Part shown: piece by piece, positions 17,086 to 25,693 of the stretch
Position numbering within the stretch: the first letter of the stretch is position 1
Layout of the letters: the number at the start of each line of letters is the position of its first letter
DNA from: Oscillospiraceae bacterium
GTDB lineage: Bacteria; Bacillota; Clostridia; Oscillospirales; Oscillospiraceae
Length of the DNA stretch: 59,091 nt
Direction: 5' to 3'
Assembly: GCA_022794215.1 (NCBI GenBank)
Contig: JAAWEH010000019.1
Location: 1 to 59,091, forward strand
Translations under genes and position numbers: made by a program
Notes under the pieces: model-generated
Database searches by the model: none
What the model was told of the DNA's origin: nothing
What the model saw: only the letters and a program-made list of their open reading frames with translations

Positions 17086-17907
17086 ATGAACCGCTGGTTC
17101 TGGGCCCATCGGAACGGAGTTCTCTACGCCTGGTATGCTCTGGGTTTTGCGACAGTCTTTATCCCGAAGCTCCTTTCTCTTTTCCACCATCGGCCGATTC
17201 CCTTTTGGTGGCTCATGGCCCCCTATATTTTCTGGGTCACTGTGGGTGCCCTTGCTTTTATTTTTGCCTCCCGCCGCCGCACCCTCCGGGCCCTCAACTC
17301 TCTCAATCAGGGCTGCGATCCCGAACCCTTGCTGGCCTGGGCGGAGGAGGAAATCGCCTACTGGAGCAAGCGTCCCCGGGGCCGCCAAAACGTCCTGGCT
17401 GCCTACCGCATGGATCAGGCCGCCGCCCTCAATGCCCTGGGCCGCACCGCCCAAGCTCTGGAGATCCAGCAATCCCTGGAACCCCAAACCATGACCGCTC
17501 TCACCCGCATCTTTTATTACACCAACTTGGCCGCTTTTTTTATTGGCTTGGAGCAGATACCTGAGGCAGAGGAGGCCTTAAGCCAGGCACAGCTCCTTTC
17601 CCGTCTGGATCCGCCCCGCCCGAAGCCGGGCGCCCAGCTTCGGGACTGTCAGCTTCACTCTCACCTGGAGCTCTCCCTGCTCCGGGGAGAGACCCAGGGC
17701 GTGGAGGAACCCCTGCTGGCCCTGCTGGAGCGGTCTGAGGGAGAGTACTCCAAGCTCTACCGTTTGCACACCTTGGCCCAGCTCTGTCTGCTGGAGGGCC
17801 GCCTTCCCGAAGCCCGGGAGCATCTAGAATACATCCTTGCCCACGGCAATAAGCTCTATGTCCGTACCCAGGCCCAGGAGCTGCTGAACGCCCACTTTCC
17901 CTCTTGA
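17086..17907 (+). CDS. TPR-like membrane-anchored protein of unknown function
   Basis: I do not recognise a named family for this 273-residue protein. Two hydrophobic segments (about 12-32 and 42-62) are followed by a helix-rich cytosolic part from about 75 to 270. Its paired helices carry the alternating Ala/Leu/Glu pattern of TPR repeats (for example MDQAAALNALGRTAQALEIQ and PEAEEALSQAQLLSRL). It probably scaffolds protein contacts at the membrane. AAGGAGGTCG lies upstream of the start, 36 bp after pth, and a terminator follows. Confidence 0.6.
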   Translation: MNRWFWAHRNGVLYAWYALGFATVFIPKLLSLFHHRPIPFWWLMAPYIFWVTVGALAFIFASRRRTLRALNSLNQGCDPEPLLAWAEEEIAYWSKRPRGRQNVLAAYRMDQAAALNALGRTAQALEIQQSLEPQTMTALTRIFYYTNLAAFFIGLEQIPEAEEALSQAQLLSRLDPPRPKPGAQLRDCQLHSHLELSLLRGETQGVEEPLLALLERSEGEYSKLYRLHTLAQLCLLEGRLPEAREHLEYILAHGNKLYVRTQAQELLNAHFPS

Positions 17908-17934
17908 CCCAGGCCTTTGCCCCTGGGTTTTTCT
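17908..17934 (+). terminator. Terminator after the pth/TPR unit
   Basis: CCCAGG / CCTGGG closes on an 8-base loop and is followed by TTTTTCTC. Confidence 0.75.
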
Positions 17935-17942
17935 CTCCTCCC

Positions 17943-17971
17943 TTGACCCCGCCGCCCCAATGGTATATACT
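17943..17971 (+). promoter_or_regulatory. Promoter of mfd
   Basis: TTGACC (17943-17948), 17 bp, TATACT (17966-17971). It leaves a leader of about 110 bases with a GC-rich hairpin near 17988-18015. Confidence 0.7.
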
Positions 17972-18085
17972 AAAACTCCATTGACACCCCCTCCCCCCTC
18001 GGGACGGGGGCTTTCGGCGTCTCTCCGAAAAAAAGCAGGCTCCCGGCCTGCCCTGGCAAAACCATTTTCACTCCCGGAGGTTTTT

Positions 18086-21000
18086 ATGAAGCAGCTTCTC
18101 TCCGCCCTGCCTGCTCTGCCTGAATTTCATCAGCTTCTCTCCGCCCTGGACAACGGCCTGTCCCCGGCGGCTCTCTCCGGTCTTTCTCCTGTTCACCGGG
18201 CCTATTTTGCCGCCGCCCTTTGGCAGCAGACCGGCCGGCCGGTGGCCCTTTTCTGTGCCGACGACGCCGAGTGCCAACGCATGGCCGCCGATCTCAAATC
18301 CCTGACCGGGGAGGATGCCCTGACCCTTCCCAGCCGGGAATTTACCTTTCACAACGCCGCTGTGGTCTCCCGCCAGTGGGAGCACCGGCGGCTCCAGACC
18401 CTCTGGGCCCTCAGCCAAGGGGCGGTTTCCTTCCTGGTGGCCCCCGCAGAGGCCCTTTTGCAGCGAACCATGCCCCGGCAGCTGCTGACCCAGGCCAGCC
18501 GAACCCTTCACATGGGCCGGCAGTATGACCTGAATGAGCTGGCCGAAGCCCTTTCCGCTGCGGGCTACACCCGCTGCGACCAGGTGGAGGGCCCGGGGCA
18601 GTTTGCCCTTCGCGGCGGGATTCTGGATTTTTTCTCTCCCGCCCATCCCCTCCCCGTCCGTATGGAGTTTTTTGGAGACGATGTGGACTCCATGGGGCTT
18701 TTTGACCCCTCCACCCAGCGCAGAACCGAGCAGCTCCACGAGGCCCGGATCTTTCCCGCCGCCGAGGTGCTGCCCCAGTTTACTCCCGGCGGGATCCCCG
18801 GCCTTGCCAAGGCCCTGGATCAGCGTCTGGCCGCCGCCGTCAAAAAGGGAGCTTCTGACCAGCTTCTGGTCACCCTCCACCAGGACAAGGAGCTGCTGGA
18901 AAACGGCATGTCATTCCCTGCCATTGACCGGTATCTGGCCCTTATCTATCCCCAGATGGCTACAGCCGTCGACTATCTCCCCCCCGATACCACCGTTCTG
19001 ATCAGTGACGTCCCCCGGTTCATGGAGCGGTGCAAAAACCACCTGTGGCAAAGCAACGAGGATGTGACCGCCCTGGCTGAAAGCGGCCTTCTTTTGGCCG
19101 AGCTGGGCCGGTTCTGCCTGACTCCGGAGGAGCTGACGACAACCTTAGACAACTGGCCGGTGGCCTATCTGGACTCCTTCTCCTCCTCCCAGTATCCCCA
19201 GCGGCCCCGGCAGCTGCTGACGGTGACAGCCAAGCAGCTGTCCTCTTACGGCGTCAGCTTAGAGACCGCGGTCTCCGACCTGTCTCATTATCTCACCGCC
19301 GGGTTCTCCGCCGTGGTTTTGGCGGGAACGGAGCAGCGGTGCCTGAATCTCCAGGCTCTTTTGCGGGAACAGAAAATCAAGGCGGCGGTGGACTTCCAGC
19401 TCCACTCCCTGCCCGCCCCGGGTCAGGCGGTGATCTGCTGCGGCGGCCTGTCCTCCGGCATGGAGTTCCCCACCATCAAGCTGGCCATCCTCACCGAGGG
19501 CCAGACCGCCCCGGTGAAGAAAAAGCGGGCCAAAGCCCCCACCAACCGGGAGAAGCTGAACTCCTACGCCGATCTGTCCATCGGGGATCTTGTGGTTCAC
19601 CGGCAATACGGCATCGGCCGGTACCAGGGCATGGTAAAGCTGCCGGTGGACGGAGTGGACAAAGACTATGTAAAGATCGCTTACGCCGGAGCCGACGTGC
19701 TGTATGTTCCCGCCACCCAACTGGACATGGTAAGCAAGTATATCGGCGGCGGCGAGGACGCCAATGAGACCAAAAAGCTCTCCCGGCTGGGCGGCGGAGA
19801 CTGGGAGCGGCAAAAGGCCCGGGCAAAGAAGGCGGTTCAGGATCTGGCCAAGGGTCTCATAGAGCTCTATGCCCAGCGCCAGCGGCAGCCAGGCTTCGCC
19901 TTCTCCCCCGACTCTCCCTGGCAGAAAGAGTTTGAGGAGGAGTTCGAGTACACCGAAACCGAGGATCAGCTGCGCTGCATCGCCGAGATCAAGCGGGACA
20001 TGGAGGCCAATAAACCCATGGATCGTCTTCTCTGCGGCGACGTAGGCTACGGCAAGACCGAGGTGGCCTTCCGAGCCATTATGAAGTGCGTATTGGACGG
20101 CAAGCAGGCCGCCATTCTGGTGCCCACCACCGTTCTGGCCCGGCAGCACTACCTCACCGCAAAGCACCGCTTTGCCAAATATCCCGTGGATGTGGAGGTC
20201 ATCTCCCGGTTCCGAACCCCAGCCCAGATGAAGCAGACGCTCCAGAAGGTGTCTGACGGGGGTGTAGACCTGCTCATCGGCACCCACCGACTGCTGCAGA
20301 AGGACGTCAAGTTCAAAAACCTGGGGCTTTTGGTGGTGGATGAGGAGCAGCGCTTCGGCGTTACCCACAAGGAAAAGCTGAAGGAACTGGCCCGGCAGGT
20401 GGATGTGCTGACCCTATCGGCCACCCCGATTCCCCGAACGCTGAACATGGCCCTATCAGGCATTCGGGATATGTCCACCCTGGAGGAACCCCCCCTGGAT
20501 CGGCAGCCTGTTCAAACCTATGTCATGGAGCACGACTGGTCGGTGCTGGGCGACGCCATGCGCCGGGAGATTGAGCGGGGCGGCCAGGTCTATTACCTGC
20601 ACAACCGGGTGGAGACCATTGCCCGCACCGCCAAGCGCATCCAGGAGATGCTGGGAGAGGATGCTTCGGTGGCCATCGCCCATGGCAAGATGACCCAGGA
20701 AGAACTCAATGACGTAATGACCCGCATGTCCGAGGGGGAGGTGGACGTGCTGGTGTGCACCACCATCATCGAAACAGGCATCGACATCGCCAACGTAAAC
20801 ACCCTTATCATTGAGGATGCGGACAAGATGGGGCTGGCCCAGCTCCATCAGATCCGGGGACGGGTGGGCCGCTCCAGCCGCCGGGCCTTCGCCTACCTCA
20901 CCTTCCGCCGGGGCAAGGTGCTCTCTGACGTGGCCTCCAAACGGCTGGGCGCCATCCGGGAGTTTGCCGAGTTCGGCTCGGGCTTTAAGATCGCCATGCG

Positions 21001-21601
21001 GGATCTGGAGATCCGGGGGGCGGGCAACGTGCTGGGGCCAGAACAGTCCGGCTTCCTTATGAGCGTAGGCTATGATATGTATTTGAAGCTCTTGGAGGAG
21101 GCCGTCCTCACCGAACGGGGCGAGACCGCCGAGATTCCCGCCGAGTGTTCCGCCGATTTGACCATCACCGCCTCCATCCCCGACCGGTACGTGCCCTCGG
21201 CCGAGCAGCGGATGGATCTCTACCGGCGCATCGCCCTGATCCGCAGCGAAAATGACGCCGACGACCTCACCGACGAACTCATCGACCGCTACGGCGACCC
21301 GCCCCGGCAGGTGAACAACCTGATTGCGGTGGCGCTTCTCCGGTCTGAGGCCGCCCGATGCGGCATCAACGAGATGACCCAGAAGGGAAACAACCTGGTC
21401 TTTGCCCTGCAGTCCTTTGATCTGCGGCGAGTGTCCACCCTCTGCGCCCAGGATCGTTGGAAGGGGCGGCTGCTTTTCTCCGCGGGGGAACGGCCTGCCC
21501 TGACGCTGCGGCTGAAAAAGGGGGAAGATCCCCTGAAGTTTGCCAGGGTGATGGTGGAGGACTACTCAAAGACGGAGGAGCCTTCGCCCGTTCAGCCGTA
21601 G
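18086..21601 (+). CDS. mfd: Transcription-repair coupling factor
   Basis: This 1171-residue DNA translocase pushes stalled RNA polymerase off damaged DNA and recruits UvrA. Order: UvrB-like N-terminal region (1-350), RNA-polymerase-interacting (CarD-like) domain near 490-560 (SIGDLVVHRQYGIGRYQGM), RecG-like helicase with Walker A GDVGYGKTE near residue 650 and DEEQ box near 750, motif VI region HQIRGRVGRSSRRAF, and the C-terminal TRCF domain. GGAGG five bases upstream supports the start at 18086; 42 codons of open frame before it are unlikely to be translated. Length is as expected. tadA follows after 88 bp with no visible terminator. Confidence 0.96.
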   Translation: MKQLLSALPALPEFHQLLSALDNGLSPAALSGLSPVHRAYFAAALWQQTGRPVALFCADDAECQRMAADLKSLTGEDALTLPSREFTFHNAAVVSRQWEHRRLQTLWALSQGAVSFLVAPAEALLQRTMPRQLLTQASRTLHMGRQYDLNELAEALSAAGYTRCDQVEGPGQFALRGGILDFFSPAHPLPVRMEFFGDDVDSMGLFDPSTQRRTEQLHEARIFPAAEVLPQFTPGGIPGLAKALDQRLAAAVKKGASDQLLVTLHQDKELLENGMSFPAIDRYLALIYPQMATAVDYLPPDTTVLISDVPRFMERCKNHLWQSNEDVTALAESGLLLAELGRFCLTPEELTTTLDNWPVAYLDSFSSSQYPQRPRQLLTVTAKQLSSYGVSLETAVSDLSHYLTAGFSAVVLAGTEQRCLNLQALLREQKIKAAVDFQLHSLPAPGQAVICCGGLSSGMEFPTIKLAILTEGQTAPVKKKRAKAPTNREKLNSYADLSIGDLVVHRQYGIGRYQGMVKLPVDGVDKDYVKIAYAGADVLYVPATQLDMVSKYIGGGEDANETKKLSRLGGGDWERQKARAKKAVQDLAKGLIELYAQRQRQPGFAFSPDSPWQKEFEEEFEYTETEDQLRCIAEIKRDMEANKPMDRLLCGDVGYGKTEVAFRAIMKCVLDGKQAAILVPTTVLARQHYLTAKHRFAKYPVDVEVISRFRTPAQMKQTLQKVSDGGVDLLIGTHRLLQKDVKFKNLGLLVVDEEQRFGVTHKEKLKELARQVDVLTLSATPIPRTLNMALSGIRDMSTLEEPPLDRQPVQTYVMEHDWSVLGDAMRREIERGGQVYYLHNRVETIARTAKRIQEMLGEDASVAIAHGKMTQEELNDVMTRMSEGEVDVLVCTTIIETGIDIANVNTLIIEDADKMGLAQLHQIRGRVGRSSRRAFAYLTFRRGKVLSDVASKRLGAIREFAEFGSGFKIAMRDLEIRGAGNVLGPEQSGFLMSVGYDMYLKLLEEAVLTERGETAEIPAECSADLTITASIPDRYVPSAEQRMDLYRRIALIRSENDADDLTDELIDRYGDPPRQVNNLIAVALLRSEAARCGINEMTQKGNNLVFALQSFDLRRVSTLCAQDRWKGRLLFSAGERPALTLRLKKGEDPLKFARVMVEDYSKTEEPSPVQP

Positions 21602-21689
21602 GAGGGTTTGGAAATATCCCTTCACTCCGAGGGCGCACCGGCAGGCCCCGCTCTCCTCCCTCGGCTTCTCTCTGAAAGGAGTATACGCT

Positions 21690-22163
21690 ATGACCGATCA
21701 TGATTATATGTCCCGGGCTTTGGAGCTGGCCAAAGAGGCCCGGGCGGACGGCGAGGTTCCTGTGGGCTGTGTGATCGTCTGGTCCGACGGACGCATTGTG
21801 GGCCAGGGGCGCAACCGGCGGGAGAGGGACGGCGACGCCCTTGGCCACGCGGAGATCGCCGCCATCCGTCAGGCCTGCCAGAGTGTTGGGGGCTGGCGGC
21901 TTCACCAGGCCAAGCTCTATGTCACTCTGGAGCCCTGTCCCATGTGCGCCGGGGCCATTTTAAACGCCCGGATCCCCGAGATCCACTACGCCGCGAAAGA
22001 CGCCTCTATGGGCGCCTGCGGGTCGGTGCTGAATCTGTTTGAGGAACGCTTTGGCCACCGTCCCCGGATCTTCCGGGGGCCTCTGGAGGAAGAGTGCGGT
22101 CGGCTCCTAAGTGACTTTTTCTCCTCCACCAGGCAAAAAGAGGGACCCTCGTCAGAGATTTAA
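21690..22163 (+). CDS. tadA: tRNA-specific adenosine deaminase
   Basis: This 157-residue zinc enzyme converts A34 to inosine in tRNA-Arg(ACG). The signature is H53-A-E55 (zinc ligand and proton shuttle) with PCPMCAGA supplying Cys82 and Cys85. MGACGSVLNLF is typical of TadA as opposed to guanine or cytosine deaminases. AAAGGAG sits upstream of the ATG. Probably co-transcribed with mfd. The gene's last five bases overlap the first heptamer of the repeat array described at 22159. Confidence 0.92.
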   Translation: MTDHDYMSRALELAKEARADGEVPVGCVIVWSDGRIVGQGRNRRERDGDALGHAEIAAIRQACQSVGGWRLHQAKLYVTLEPCPMCAGAILNARIPEIHYAAKDASMGACGSVLNLFEERFGHRPRIFRGPLEEECGRLLSDFFSSTRQKEGPSSEI

Positions 22164-22214
22164 CATTTTTGTAACGATTTTTGGTTTTCTTTTTAACAAT
22201 CTTTCTCTATGATA
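22159..22214 (+). promoter_or_regulatory. Array 1: four heptamers at 11-bp spacing plus -10 element
   Basis: TTTAACA (22159), TGTAACG (22170), TTGGTTT (22181) and TTTAACA (22192) begin exactly 11 bases apart. A -10 TATGAT (22209-22214) starts 17 bases after the last heptamer and there is no good -35. Seven-base direct repeats with 4-bp spacers replacing the -35 are how PhoB/PhoP-type (OmpR-family) activators bind. The same arrangement recurs at 22345. Confidence 0.65.
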
Positions 22215-22220
22215 GGGATC

Positions 22221-22300
22221 GTGCAAGAAAACATCTTCTTTTCATTCTATCCTCCAAATCCTTTTGCAAAAAAACAGCGTGAAATACCGCTGTTTTTTTG
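22221..22300 (+). ncRNA. Candidate small RNA 1 of a tandem pair
   Basis: This runs from about 7 bases after the -10 TATGAT to a terminator (ACAGCG / CGCTGT, 22274-22279 with 22288-22293, then eight T). It has no plausible reading frame. The segment starts with TGCAAGA (22222-22228) and contains the pyrimidine-rich TTCTTTTCATT...TATCCTCC, an unpaired CU-rich stretch complementary to Shine-Dalgarno sequences. Its relative lies at 22406. If not an RNA gene, it could simply be a degenerate duplicated leader. Confidence 0.55.
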
Positions 22301-22344
22301 TGCCCATTTAAATTTTACAGAAATGCGACAGAAAATTTTTTGGA

Positions 22345-22399
22345 TTTAATTTTTCTGTAACAGTTTTTGCTTCAATCGTTTACAAATCTCCGATATCAT
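22345..22399 (+). promoter_or_regulatory. Array 2: second set of four heptamers at 11-bp spacing plus -10
   Basis: TTTAATT (22345), TGTAACA (22356), TTGCTTC (22367) and GTTTACA (22378) begin exactly 11 bases apart, followed by -10 TATCAT (22394-22399), 16 bases after the last heptamer starts. Order and spacing match array 1 although the bases between heptamers differ, which suggests selection on the repeats. Confidence 0.65.
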
Positions 22400-22405
22400 A
22401 ACACT

Positions 22406-22496
22406 TGCAAGAGACAGTTTCTTTTTCATTTCATTTTATCCTCTTTCCTTACAGACGGGGTCAAACGCCGGGAGCAGGCGTTTGACCTTTTCTGTT
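22406..22496 (+). ncRNA. Candidate small RNA 2 of a tandem pair
   Basis: This starts TGCAAGA (22406-22412), followed by a pyrimidine-rich tract with TATCCTC (22437-22443), and ends in a perfect 11-bp terminator stem (22459-22469 with 22477-22487) plus TTTTCTGTTT. The shared blocks (TGCAAGA, TTCTTTTTCATT, TATCCTC) occur in the same order as in candidate 1, while the terminator stems are unrelated in sequence. No convincing protein reading frame is present. Confidence 0.55.
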
Positions 22497-22562
22497 TGTA
22501 TCGGCAGTATACTTGGGCCCGATCCTTTTTGGGAGGGAGAAACAGACCTTTTCCCCCTTCTA

Positions 22563-22591
22563 TTGCCTCCTTTTTAGAAATATGCTACACT
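22563..22591 (+). promoter_or_regulatory. Promoter of mntP
   Basis: TTGCCT (22563-22568), 17 bp, TACACT (22586-22591). The resulting leader, about 65 bases, is too short for a yybP-ykoY manganese riboswitch. Confidence 0.6.
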
Positions 22592-22663
22592 ATCCTCAAC
22601 ACTCAGGTGCAGCCGTGTCAAAGGGTGCAAACTGCGCTTTTATCCAACAGGGAGGGATCGCCC

Positions 22664-23221
22664 TTGCTCCAAATTTTTCTCATCGCTCTAAGTCTGGCTA
22701 TGGATGCCTTCGCCGTTTCAATCTCCACCGGGGTGGCTATCCCCGGCTTTGGGCCCCGGCAGGCCGCCCGCATCGGCGCCTGGTGCGGGTTTTTCCAGTT
22801 TACCATGCCCTTGATCGGCTGGTTTTTGGGCTCCAGCGTTAAGACCTACATAGAGGCTGTGGATCACTGGATCGCCTTTGGACTGCTGGCTCTTATTGGA
22901 GGGAGCATGATCCGGGAAGCCCTTTCCGGCAGCGGGGACGCGGCGGTGACTGACCTGTCGGTTCGGCGGCTTTTCCTTTTGGCCCTGGCTACAAGTATCG
23001 ACGCCTTGGCGGTGGGAATCACCATGGCGTTTATGACGGACATAAACATTTTTCTCTCTGCCGCCATCATTGGGGCGGTGGCCTTCGTTCTGGCTATGCT
23101 GGGCGGGCTTTTGGGACATCGGCTGGGGCAGCTTTTCCAGCAGCGAGCCACCCTGCTGGGGGGCGTTGTTCTGGTGGGCATCGGGTTGAAGATCTTGGCG
23201 GAGCATTTGGGATACCTTTGA
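22664..23221 (+). CDS. mntP: Manganese efflux pump MntP
   Basis: This 185-residue, six-helix membrane protein exports Mn2+. Paired conserved segments carry the membrane aspartates: SLAMDAFAVSISTG in helix 1 and ATSIDALAVGI in the second half, as in the two DUF204 repeats. No ATG lies near the true N-terminus. The best start is TTG at 22664, with GGGAGGG seven bases upstream, giving MLQIFLIALSLAMDAF at the family's normal length. Upstream in-frame codons cover the promoter and are not coding. The usual manganese riboswitch was not seen. Confidence 0.88.
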   Translation: MLQIFLIALSLAMDAFAVSISTGVAIPGFGPRQAARIGAWCGFFQFTMPLIGWFLGSSVKTYIEAVDHWIAFGLLALIGGSMIREALSGSGDAAVTDLSVRRLFLLALATSIDALAVGITMAFMTDINIFLSAAIIGAVAFVLAMLGGLLGHRLGQLFQQRATLLGGVVLVGIGLKILAEHLGYL

Positions 23222-23261
23222 TTTTTTCTTTGAGTAATATTTCGTCCTATTATTACAAAAA

Positions 23262-23293
23262 GGAGTGCCCGGCAGTTTGTCGCCGGGCACTCC
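23262..23293. terminator. Shared terminator of mntP and xpt
   Basis: A 12-bp stem GGAGTGCCCGGC / GCCGGGCACTCC has TTTT after it on the plus strand and TTTTTG on the minus strand. It serves the converging genes. Confidence 0.85.
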
Positions 23294-23314
23294 CCTTTTC
23301 CTGTTGTTGAGGGC

Positions 23315-23887
23315 TTAGCAAAATTCGATCCCGTCCTCGTTCATGCTCTTGATCCGGGCCAGGGCCTCCACCCGGACGCCGGAGGCCCTGATGCGGGCTC
23401 CGCCGGGCTGAAACGCCTTTTCTACGCACACCCCCGCACCCACCAGGGTGGCGCCGGCCTGGTTCACCAGCTCCATCAGCCCATCCAGCGCGGCGCCGTT
23501 GGCCAGGAAGTCGTCGATAATGAGCACCCGGTCCTGGGCAGTCAGGAACTCCTTTTCCACCATAATGCCGTAAACCTGGCCATGGGTGTAGGACATGACC
23601 TGGGCAGAGTATACGTCGGAGTCTATGTTTGTAGTCTTGCTCTTTTTGGCAAAGAGAGCCGGTACGTCAAAGTACTGGGCAGTCAAACAGGCAATGCCGA
23701 TACCCGAGGCCTCGATGGTCAAAATTTTGGTCACGCCCTGATCTCCAAACAGGCGGAAGAACTCCTTGCCCATCTCGTTGCTCAGGCGGATATCGATCAG
23801 GTGGTTGAGAAAGCTGTCGATCTTCAGCACAGTCCCCTTTTCCCGGATCCGACCGTCGGTTCGGATCCGATCCTCTAATGCTTTCAT
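23315..23887 (-). CDS. xpt: Xanthine phosphoribosyltransferase
   Basis: This 190-residue salvage enzyme makes XMP from xanthine and PRPP. Motifs: LTIEASGIGIACLTAQYF, FAKKSKTTNI (family-typical) and the PRPP loop VLIIDDFLANGAA near residue 122. Length is normal. It has its own promoter 27 bases upstream of the start codon, which leaves no room for the purine riboswitch that controls xpt in Bacillus. GGAGGG precedes the ATG. Confidence 0.94.
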   Translation of the reverse strand: MKALEDRIRTDGRIREKGTVLKIDSFLNHLIDIRLSNEMGKEFFRLFGDQGVTKILTIEASGIGIACLTAQYFDVPALFAKKSKTTNIDSDVYSAQVMSYTHGQVYGIMVEKEFLTAQDRVLIIDDFLANGAALDGLMELVNQAGATLVGAGVCVEKAFQPGGARIRASGVRVEALARIKSMNEDGIEFC

Positions 23888-23913
23888 GAAAATACCCTCC
23901 TTCGGTTTTTCCT

Positions 23914-23942
23914 ATTGTACAAAAAAACCACAAAAAAAGCAA
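23914..23942 (-). promoter_or_regulatory. Promoter of xpt
   Basis: Minus strand: TTGCTT (23937-23942), 17 bp, TACAAT (23914-23919). Confidence 0.65.
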
Positions 23943-23958
23943 TCCCCGACGCTTTTCG

Positions 23959-23987
23959 TTGCCTCCGCCGAAGAAACCTGATATAAT
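23959..23987 (+). promoter_or_regulatory. Promoter of the SLH/GH18 gene
   Basis: TTGCCT (23959-23964), 17 bp, perfect TATAAT (23982-23987), divergent from the xpt promoter. Confidence 0.65.
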
Positions 23988-24027
23988 TGAGCACGAGTAT
24001 GGATTTCTTCTCTGGAAAGGAGTTCTC

Positions 24028-25647
24028 ATGTCTGCTTTTAAGCGAACTCTGGCTTCCGCTTTTTTGACGGCGGCCTTAATCCTGACCGGCTCCCCCCTGG
24101 TTCCCACCGCCCGGGCTTATTCAGACGCCGACGCTTCCTGGGCCGCAGAGGTCATTGAAAAGGCGGCGGCTTACGGGCTGATGGAGGGCTATCCGGACGG
24201 ACGCTTCGGAGTGGGGGAAAATATGACCCGGGCCCAGTTTGTCACCGTTTTGTGCCGGATGTTTTCCTGGCCGGTCAGTCAAAATCCCCCGGCCATTCAC
24301 CGGGATTGCGAGGATCACTGGGCTCTTCCTTACATCGCCGCCGCCGCCCAGCACGGCATTGAGGACAACGGCGGCCTTTTTCGCCCCGATGATTATATTT
24401 CCCGCATGGAAATGGCCCAAATGCTGGTTCAGGGGCTGGGATATGATCGGCTGGCCCAGTCTTTGGCCCAGGCCGAGCTGCCCTTTGACGATGTGACGCA
24501 GGACAAGGGGTATGTCGCTTTGGCCTACTCCTTTGGCATCATTACCGGTGTGGATGAGTTGGGGCAGTTGAAGTTTTTGCCCACCTTTTCCGCTTCCCGG
24601 GAGCAGGCAGCGGCCATGCTGGTGCGCTGCTATGAGCGGTATTTTTCTCAGACCGACTGGCTTCACGGATTTTACGCCATCAACTCATACTCCCAGCTGG
24701 GTTATACTGACGCCATGAACGCGGTCAGCGTGGGCTGGGCCCGACTGGAGGTAACCGAAGGAAGCCCTTGGGTGAACTCCACCTCCGCCGGAGGCAATGA
24801 TTGGGTTCAACCGGAGCAGTCTGCGCTGGTTACCGACTACCTGGCAGAGCGCTCTATCCCCTGCAATCTGACGGTTTTTGCTTCGGCCTCCACCTTTTCC
24901 GCAGTGACTGTCGCCTCCCTTCAGGCCCAGGCAGTCGGGCGTCTGGTGGATGCCGCGCGGCCTTACGGGGGGCTGACTATCGACTTTGAGGGGTTGCGCA
25001 GCGAGCACCGGGCTGATTTTTCCTCCTTTATGGCGGCTTTGCGCGCCGCTCTGCCCGCCGACCAGACCCTTTATGTCTGTGTTCAGCCCGACACCTGGTT
25101 CGGCGGCTTTGATTACCGGGCTTTGGGGGAGATCTGCGACAAGGTGATTCTTATGGCCCATGATTATCAGTGGGCTTCTATCCCCGACTATTATTTGAGA
25201 ACAGACAACACCTATTGCCCTGTGACGCCTTTTGACCAGGTCTGCACCGCGTTACAGCATGTGTCCGACCCGGAAACCGGGGTGCAGGACAAGGGAAAGC
25301 TGGCCTTGGCCATCTCTTTCAACACCACCGGGTTCCATGTGGATGAAAACGGACTTCTTTTGGAGGACACCTTTTACCACCCCGCCTCGGCTACCATCGC
25401 CCAACGGCTTGTGCAGGAGGATTCTGTTCGGAGCTGGGATGCACTCAGCCGCAACCCTTATTTAAATTACACCGCAGATGGGCAATACTATAAACTCTGG
25501 TACGAGGACGCCCAGAGTGTGGCGGACAAGCTCCAGCTGGCCCGGATGTTTGGCATCACCGGGGTTTCGGTCTGGCGGCTGGGGGTCATTCCCGATTACC
25601 CGGATGTTCCCAATTACAATGTTTGGCAGGTTCTTTCAGGGCGCTGA
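24028..25647 (+). CDS. Secreted SLH-domain protein with glycosyl hydrolase 18 domain
   Basis: The 539-residue product has a signal peptide (cleavage near ARA, residue 29), three SLH motifs over about 32-210 (for example AAAYGLMEGYPDGRFGVGEN followed by MTRAQFVTVLCRMF) and a GH18 barrel from about 215 to 535. The GH18 active-site strand reads YGGLTIDFEGL with catalytic-type Glu321, and YDDAQ-like C-terminal strands follow (KLWYEDAQSVADKLQLA). SLH motifs bind secondary wall polymers; bacterial GH18 domains of this kind cut peptidoglycan or chitin-like glycans. It probably remodels the wall. AAAGGAG lies before the ATG at 24028. yitT follows after 46 bp. Confidence 0.85.
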   Translation: MSAFKRTLASAFLTAALILTGSPLVPTARAYSDADASWAAEVIEKAAAYGLMEGYPDGRFGVGENMTRAQFVTVLCRMFSWPVSQNPPAIHRDCEDHWALPYIAAAAQHGIEDNGGLFRPDDYISRMEMAQMLVQGLGYDRLAQSLAQAELPFDDVTQDKGYVALAYSFGIITGVDELGQLKFLPTFSASREQAAAMLVRCYERYFSQTDWLHGFYAINSYSQLGYTDAMNAVSVGWARLEVTEGSPWVNSTSAGGNDWVQPEQSALVTDYLAERSIPCNLTVFASASTFSAVTVASLQAQAVGRLVDAARPYGGLTIDFEGLRSEHRADFSSFMAALRAALPADQTLYVCVQPDTWFGGFDYRALGEICDKVILMAHDYQWASIPDYYLRTDNTYCPVTPFDQVCTALQHVSDPETGVQDKGKLALAISFNTTGFHVDENGLLLEDTFYHPASATIAQRLVQEDSVRSWDALSRNPYLNYTADGQYYKLWYEDAQSVADKLQLARMFGITGVSVWRLGVIPDYPDVPNYNVWQVLSGR

Positions 25648-25693
25648 GCAGGTCTTTTCCCCTTTCACCTTTTTTATTAGGAGGCCATTACCC

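Noticed and set aside
22430-22663. yybP-ykoY manganese riboswitch before mntP
   Set aside because: The best promoter leaves only about 65 bases of leader and the conserved aptamer blocks are missing.
23888-23950. Purine riboswitch before xpt
   Set aside because: The promoter -10 is 27 bases from the start codon, so there is no room for an aptamer, and no aptamer motif is seen.
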